From: Candidatus Dormiibacterota bacterium
GTDB lineage: Bacteria > Chloroflexota > Dormibacteria > Aeolococcales > Bog-877
Length of the DNA: 8,677 bases
Direction of reading: 5' to 3'
Assembly (NCBI GenBank): GCA_003135035.1
Contig: PLDE01000235.1
Span: 1 to 8,677, forward strand
Shown: one piece after another, positions 5,979 through 8,677 of the stretch
Numbering within the stretch: position 1 is the stretch's first letter
How the letters are laid out: every line of letters starts with the position of its first letter
Program-made: the position numbers and the translations under genes
The notes under the pieces: model-generated
The model's database searches: none
Told to the model about the DNA's origin: nothing
The model's input: only the letters and a program-made list of their open reading frames with translations

Positions 5979-6575
5979 CTAGCCGATCGCCTGCAAGCCG
6001 CGGTAGATGCGCATTGCCTCCGCCTCAGCTTCCAGGAAGCCGGGCGCCTGGTCTTGCATGCCCTCAATGGCGAAGCTCCAGCATCCCGGTGTGCTGGCCG
6101 GTCCGGGCAGGGTGGTCCCGCGATAGCGGGGCGGGTAAAAGGTGATCGTGCTGCCCGGAAGCCGCTTGAATATCGGGCCGGCGACCATAACCTCGTCGAT
6201 GTCGCGGGGGCCACTCACCTTTCCCTCGACCAGCGCCAGCAGGCGCTGTTTGCTTATCGGGTTGTCAGGATCACTGATTGCCGCTCGCCCACCCAAGCGC
6301 CCGGTGAGTTGCAATAGGCCAAAGGAGATGGCCAGGGCGTCGGTCTCGTCGCCCGCAAGGCGAATGAACCCAGCCCCAAAGATTGGCTCTGCGCTCTCAA
6401 GTCGTAGATGTCGCAGATACTCCATCTCGAAAAGACCAGGCGAATCGTCGGTGGCCAGCCAGAGTGGGTCGGAGTGCCATGACCTGGTCGAGGAGAAGTC
6501 GGCGACGGCCTGGGACCACTCGGCCCCGCCCGCGCGGCCCGGGTTGGTCAATCGCACATACAACACCCGGCCCAT
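5979..6575 (-). CDS. Conserved-looking soluble protein, function unknown
   Basis: A 198-aa protein encoded between the VirB4-like ATPase and dtd; I do not recognise it. It has no membrane segment or signal peptide. It begins with a strand-like 'GRVLYVRLTN' and continues with aromatic and acidic segments ('FEMEYLRHLRLESAEPIFG', 49-67). It contains 'GAGFIRLAGDETDALAISFG' (67-86), 'SDPDNPISKQRLLALVEG' (101-118) and 'GSTITFYPPRYRGTTLPGP' (141-159), and ends with a predicted acidic helix 'FLEAEAEAMRIYRGLQ' (180-195). The single cysteine (165) argues against a metal ribbon. ATG at 6575 is preceded by a weak AGG. Its stop is separated from the dtd start by one codon in the same frame, so the two are probably translated together. 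Position suggests a role with dtd or with the secretion-like genes, but nothing in the sequence decides between them. Confidence 0.75.
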   Translation of the reverse strand: MGRVLYVRLTNPGRAGGAEWSQAVADFSSTRSWHSDPLWLATDDSPGLFEMEYLRHLRLESAEPIFGAGFIRLAGDETDALAISFGLLQLTGRLGGRAAISDPDNPISKQRLLALVEGKVSGPRDIDEVMVAGPIFKRLPGSTITFYPPRYRGTTLPGPASTPGCWSFAIEGMQDQAPGFLEAEAEAMRIYRGLQAIG

Positions 6576-6635
6576 GGGACCTGATTCTAGACGGGGCCAG
6601 GGAAGGCCTAACTTCCAACCGTTGCCGAATCCAGA

Positions 6636-8651
6636 TCAGGAGGAGTGGTCAGCACTGAGGAGCGCGTGGTAACGATCAGGAGCCTCGATGCGGATCGGAG
6701 AGCGACGCTGCCCCTGAAGTAAAAGGAACTCCCCTCGACCAGCTCGCTCCAACCACTGGCGTTGGGCATCATCGAGAAGGAATCCCTGTTGCAGGCGGGT
6801 GGCGGCGGCGGGGTGCTGGCTGCCGAGGAGCATAGCCGCCGAGTTGACGGCCATAACCTCGCCGGGTGCACTTCCGAGGAGATCGCCGGCCGACTGGGTG
6901 AGGAGTACCAGCGAACCCTGGTACTTGCGAATGCGGCGCGCCAGATGGGCCATCAAGCGCTGGAGGGGTGCGTTGTCGGCGAGCAACCCGGCTTCGTCGA
7001 CGATCGCCTGCTTGGGACCCGGGGTGGAGCGGATCCACGACCAGAGCCAGTGGGAAACCAGTAGGGTCGCGGCGGGAACCCAAGTCGCCGGTAGTTCTCG
7101 AAGGCCGACGGCCACCGCGGTCGACACCACCGGCCCGCGGCCGGCACAATTGAACAGCGCACCAGGAGTTCCGTCCAGCCAGGGCAACAGCCGGTGCGCG
7201 ACGGCCTCGCCGACCTCGGTTTGGCGCAGTCTTGGCAGGCAGTCCGAGAGTACTGCGATCCCCGTGCCTGCCTCGGTGACCGTCCAGCGGACAGCGTCTG
7301 CCACCTGCCCGGTTTCTGCGGGAGACAGGTGCCCACAGAGGAGTGAGAGCAACTCGACGACGGCACTAGGAGCCTCGCCCGGTTCCGCCATCTCCAGCAG
7401 GTTGAATCCGCTGGCGACCGAATCACCCAGCGAGAGGTAGCGGCCGCCAACCGCCTCGCACCAGCGGCGATGCTCGTTTTCCGGGTCCAGAATCACCGTC
7501 TGGACTCCCAGCCGCACCGCTTCTAGTCCCATCAGGCCGCCGAGGTAGGACTTGCCGCTGCCCGACGCGGCCACCACACCCAGGTTGGCGTTGGGGAGGG
7601 CATTCGCATCCCTGAGGTCGAGCCACACCGGTGCGCCGGTTCTCAGGTGTCGCCCGAGATGAACTGCTCCGCCCCTCGTCCCACTCCAGTCGTCGAGCCA
7701 CGGCCAAAATGTCGCTAGCTCCGCACTCTGAACCACGCGCCGAGGCCCGGCGGGCTGGCCGGAGAGTAGCGCCGTCTGCAGTCTGGCCGGAGCCTGACTG
7801 CACCAAGCAGGTGCCAGTCCCGCCCTCAAGGCGGCACCGTGCGAGCGGGCCATCTGGAGTAGTCGCCGGGTTTCCGTGGGACTGTCAGCAGCCACTGTCA
7901 ACGTGACGGCGAGGTCGAACAGCTTGCCCTCGGAACGAGCCAGCACCTGGCGTAGCCGGACGGTCGACTCCATGGCGGCTTCCAGGCGCGGGTCGCCCGC
8001 CTCACCCCGCTGACTTGCGGCCAGCTCCTGCGCGCGGAGGCCGAGCATTCGGCGGCGTAGGGAGCGCTCTGCATGGGCGTCGGTCCGGGGCCTGACGTTC
8101 AGGACTAAGTCGAATTCCCCGGGGATTCCGACCAGAGCCCAGAGCCAGCCGGGGGCCACCTCGATACCGGGCAGTCGCTCCAGCCAAAGCGAGGCGAGGA
8201 AACGCCCGCCTGCCTGCAGATCCGTGGGACGCTCTCGCCACCGGCCCTCCGCCAGCGCGGGGGGTGATCCTGGGCGGACGAACCAGCCGGGTGAACCTGG
8301 TGGTACTCCTGCCCCGCCGCTTTCATCGGCCATGGTCACATACACCTGGCGGCGGAAGCTGGGGCTTTCGCGACGATGCTTGGCCAGATGGTCGACGAGT
8401 GAACTGCGCAGTTCGGCGCCCTCTGATCTGACTGAGGGCAGATCCACCACCTCGACCTCGGGCTCGAGACGAGAGCAGATGAGCACGCTGGCTGGTTCGC
8501 GGAGCAACTCGAGCCAGGTCGCCAGCTCGCCAGCCAACTTCTGGCGCTCGGGGCCAATCAGGTCGAGGACGTCAGGGGCGGCGGTATACCAGGTGACTTG
8601 TCGGTCCTCGTTAGTCCTGGCGACTCTCAACCCACCTGACGGACGGCCCAA
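6636..8651 (-). CDS. VirB4-family conjugation/secretion ATPase (TraC/CagE type)
   Basis: A 671-aa ATPase of the HerA/FtsK-like VirB4 group that powers type IV secretion and pilus assembly at the inner membrane. The N-terminal segment 'DLIGPERQKLAGELATWLEL' (30-49) followed by 'PASVLICSR' resembles the VirB4/PrgJ domain that precedes the motor. The motor has a P-loop AASGSGKS (361-368), the 'ILDPENEHRR' motif (387-396), a Walker B-like 'AIVDEAGLL' (549-557), 'VLLTQSAGDLL' (582-592) and a C-terminal 'GRGEFLLLQG' (638-647). The first P-loop Gly is Ala, but the catalytic GKS is intact. The TTG start at 8651 has GAGG eight bases upstream. The frame stays open to the window edge, so a start outside the window cannot be excluded. 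It leads the operon containing the VirB2- and VirB6-like genes. Confidence 0.9.
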   Translation of the reverse strand: MGRPSGGLRVARTNEDRQVTWYTAAPDVLDLIGPERQKLAGELATWLELLREPASVLICSRLEPEVEVVDLPSVRSEGAELRSSLVDHLAKHRRESPSFRRQVYVTMADESGGAGVPPGSPGWFVRPGSPPALAEGRWRERPTDLQAGGRFLASLWLERLPGIEVAPGWLWALVGIPGEFDLVLNVRPRTDAHAERSLRRRMLGLRAQELAASQRGEAGDPRLEAAMESTVRLRQVLARSEGKLFDLAVTLTVAADSPTETRRLLQMARSHGAALRAGLAPAWCSQAPARLQTALLSGQPAGPRRVVQSAELATFWPWLDDWSGTRGGAVHLGRHLRTGAPVWLDLRDANALPNANLGVVAASGSGKSYLGGLMGLEAVRLGVQTVILDPENEHRRWCEAVGGRYLSLGDSVASGFNLLEMAEPGEAPSAVVELLSLLCGHLSPAETGQVADAVRWTVTEAGTGIAVLSDCLPRLRQTEVGEAVAHRLLPWLDGTPGALFNCAGRGPVVSTAVAVGLRELPATWVPAATLLVSHWLWSWIRSTPGPKQAIVDEAGLLADNAPLQRLMAHLARRIRKYQGSLVLLTQSAGDLLGSAPGEVMAVNSAAMLLGSQHPAAATRLQQGFLLDDAQRQWLERAGRGEFLLLQGQRRSPIRIEAPDRYHALLSADHSS

Positions 8652-8659
8652 ACGAAGGA

Positions 8660-8663
8660 CCTC
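8660..8663 (-). promoter_or_regulatory. Possible ribosome binding site of the VirB4-like gene
   Basis: The minus strand reads GAGG, eight bases before the TTG at 8651. It supports that start, but the same bases would be coding if the gene begins beyond the window edge. Confidence 0.4.
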
Positions 8664-8677
8664 ACCGCCTGAGAAGT

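Noticed and set aside
5709..6317. Plus-strand 202-codon open frame across dtd and the 198-aa gene
   Set aside because: It is antisense to dtd, which is certain from its motifs, so I treat it as a shadow frame.
1..8677. tRNA, rRNA, CRISPR array, insertion sequence or phage attachment site
   Set aside because: I found no tRNA-like cloverleaf or T-loop consensus, no regularly spaced repeats, no transposase or integrase motif and no long terminal repeats when reading both strands.

Overview
The window is GC-rich bacterial DNA (roughly 63-65% by eye), nearly fully coding, with short intergenic gaps and many GTG and TTG starts. Two things hint at the source. The IspH is of the Bacillus-like subtype. 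The TrbL/VirB6-like membrane protein has a 'LPETRG..RQW' motif that I associate from memory with Chloroflexota and Candidatus Dormibacterota. The channel-like protein resembles a family I know mostly from Actinobacteria. A high-GC Terrabacteria lineage such as Dormibacterota, Chloroflexota or a deep actinobacterial relative is therefore my guess; the sequence does not prove it.

Layout. All genes except one lie on the minus strand, so transcription runs from high to low coordinates. Block 1 (8651 down to 4292) holds a VirB4-family conjugation/secretion ATPase, an unrecognised 198-aa protein, D-aminoacyl-tRNA deacylase (dtd), a 79-aa two-helix VirB2/TrbC-like protein and a polytopic VirB6/TrbL-like protein. 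Three type IV secretion-like components (ATPase, pilin-like subunit, inner-membrane channel) thus share a unit with a housekeeping tRNA proofreading enzyme. Two junctions in this block have the same form: a TAG stop, one codon, then a TTG start in the same frame.

A single plus-strand gene (3689-4282) encodes an unrecognised 197-aa protein with a CPxC...CPxC zinc ribbon. It converges on block 1 with only 9 bp between the two stop codons and diverges from block 2 across 52 bp.

Block 2 (3636 down to 8) holds a small two-helix membrane protein, ispH (last step of the MEP isoprenoid pathway), a small one-helix membrane protein with a WWWW run, and a 405-aa membrane protein related to two-TM ion channels with a degenerate pore and a histone-like basic tail. 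It ends with the C-terminal third or so of an MFS transporter that lacks its N-terminal part and is probably a remnant.

No rRNA, tRNA, CRISPR array, insertion sequence or convincing intrinsic terminator was seen. There is no gene-free stretch over 300 bases; the largest gap is about 93 bp (1681-1773).
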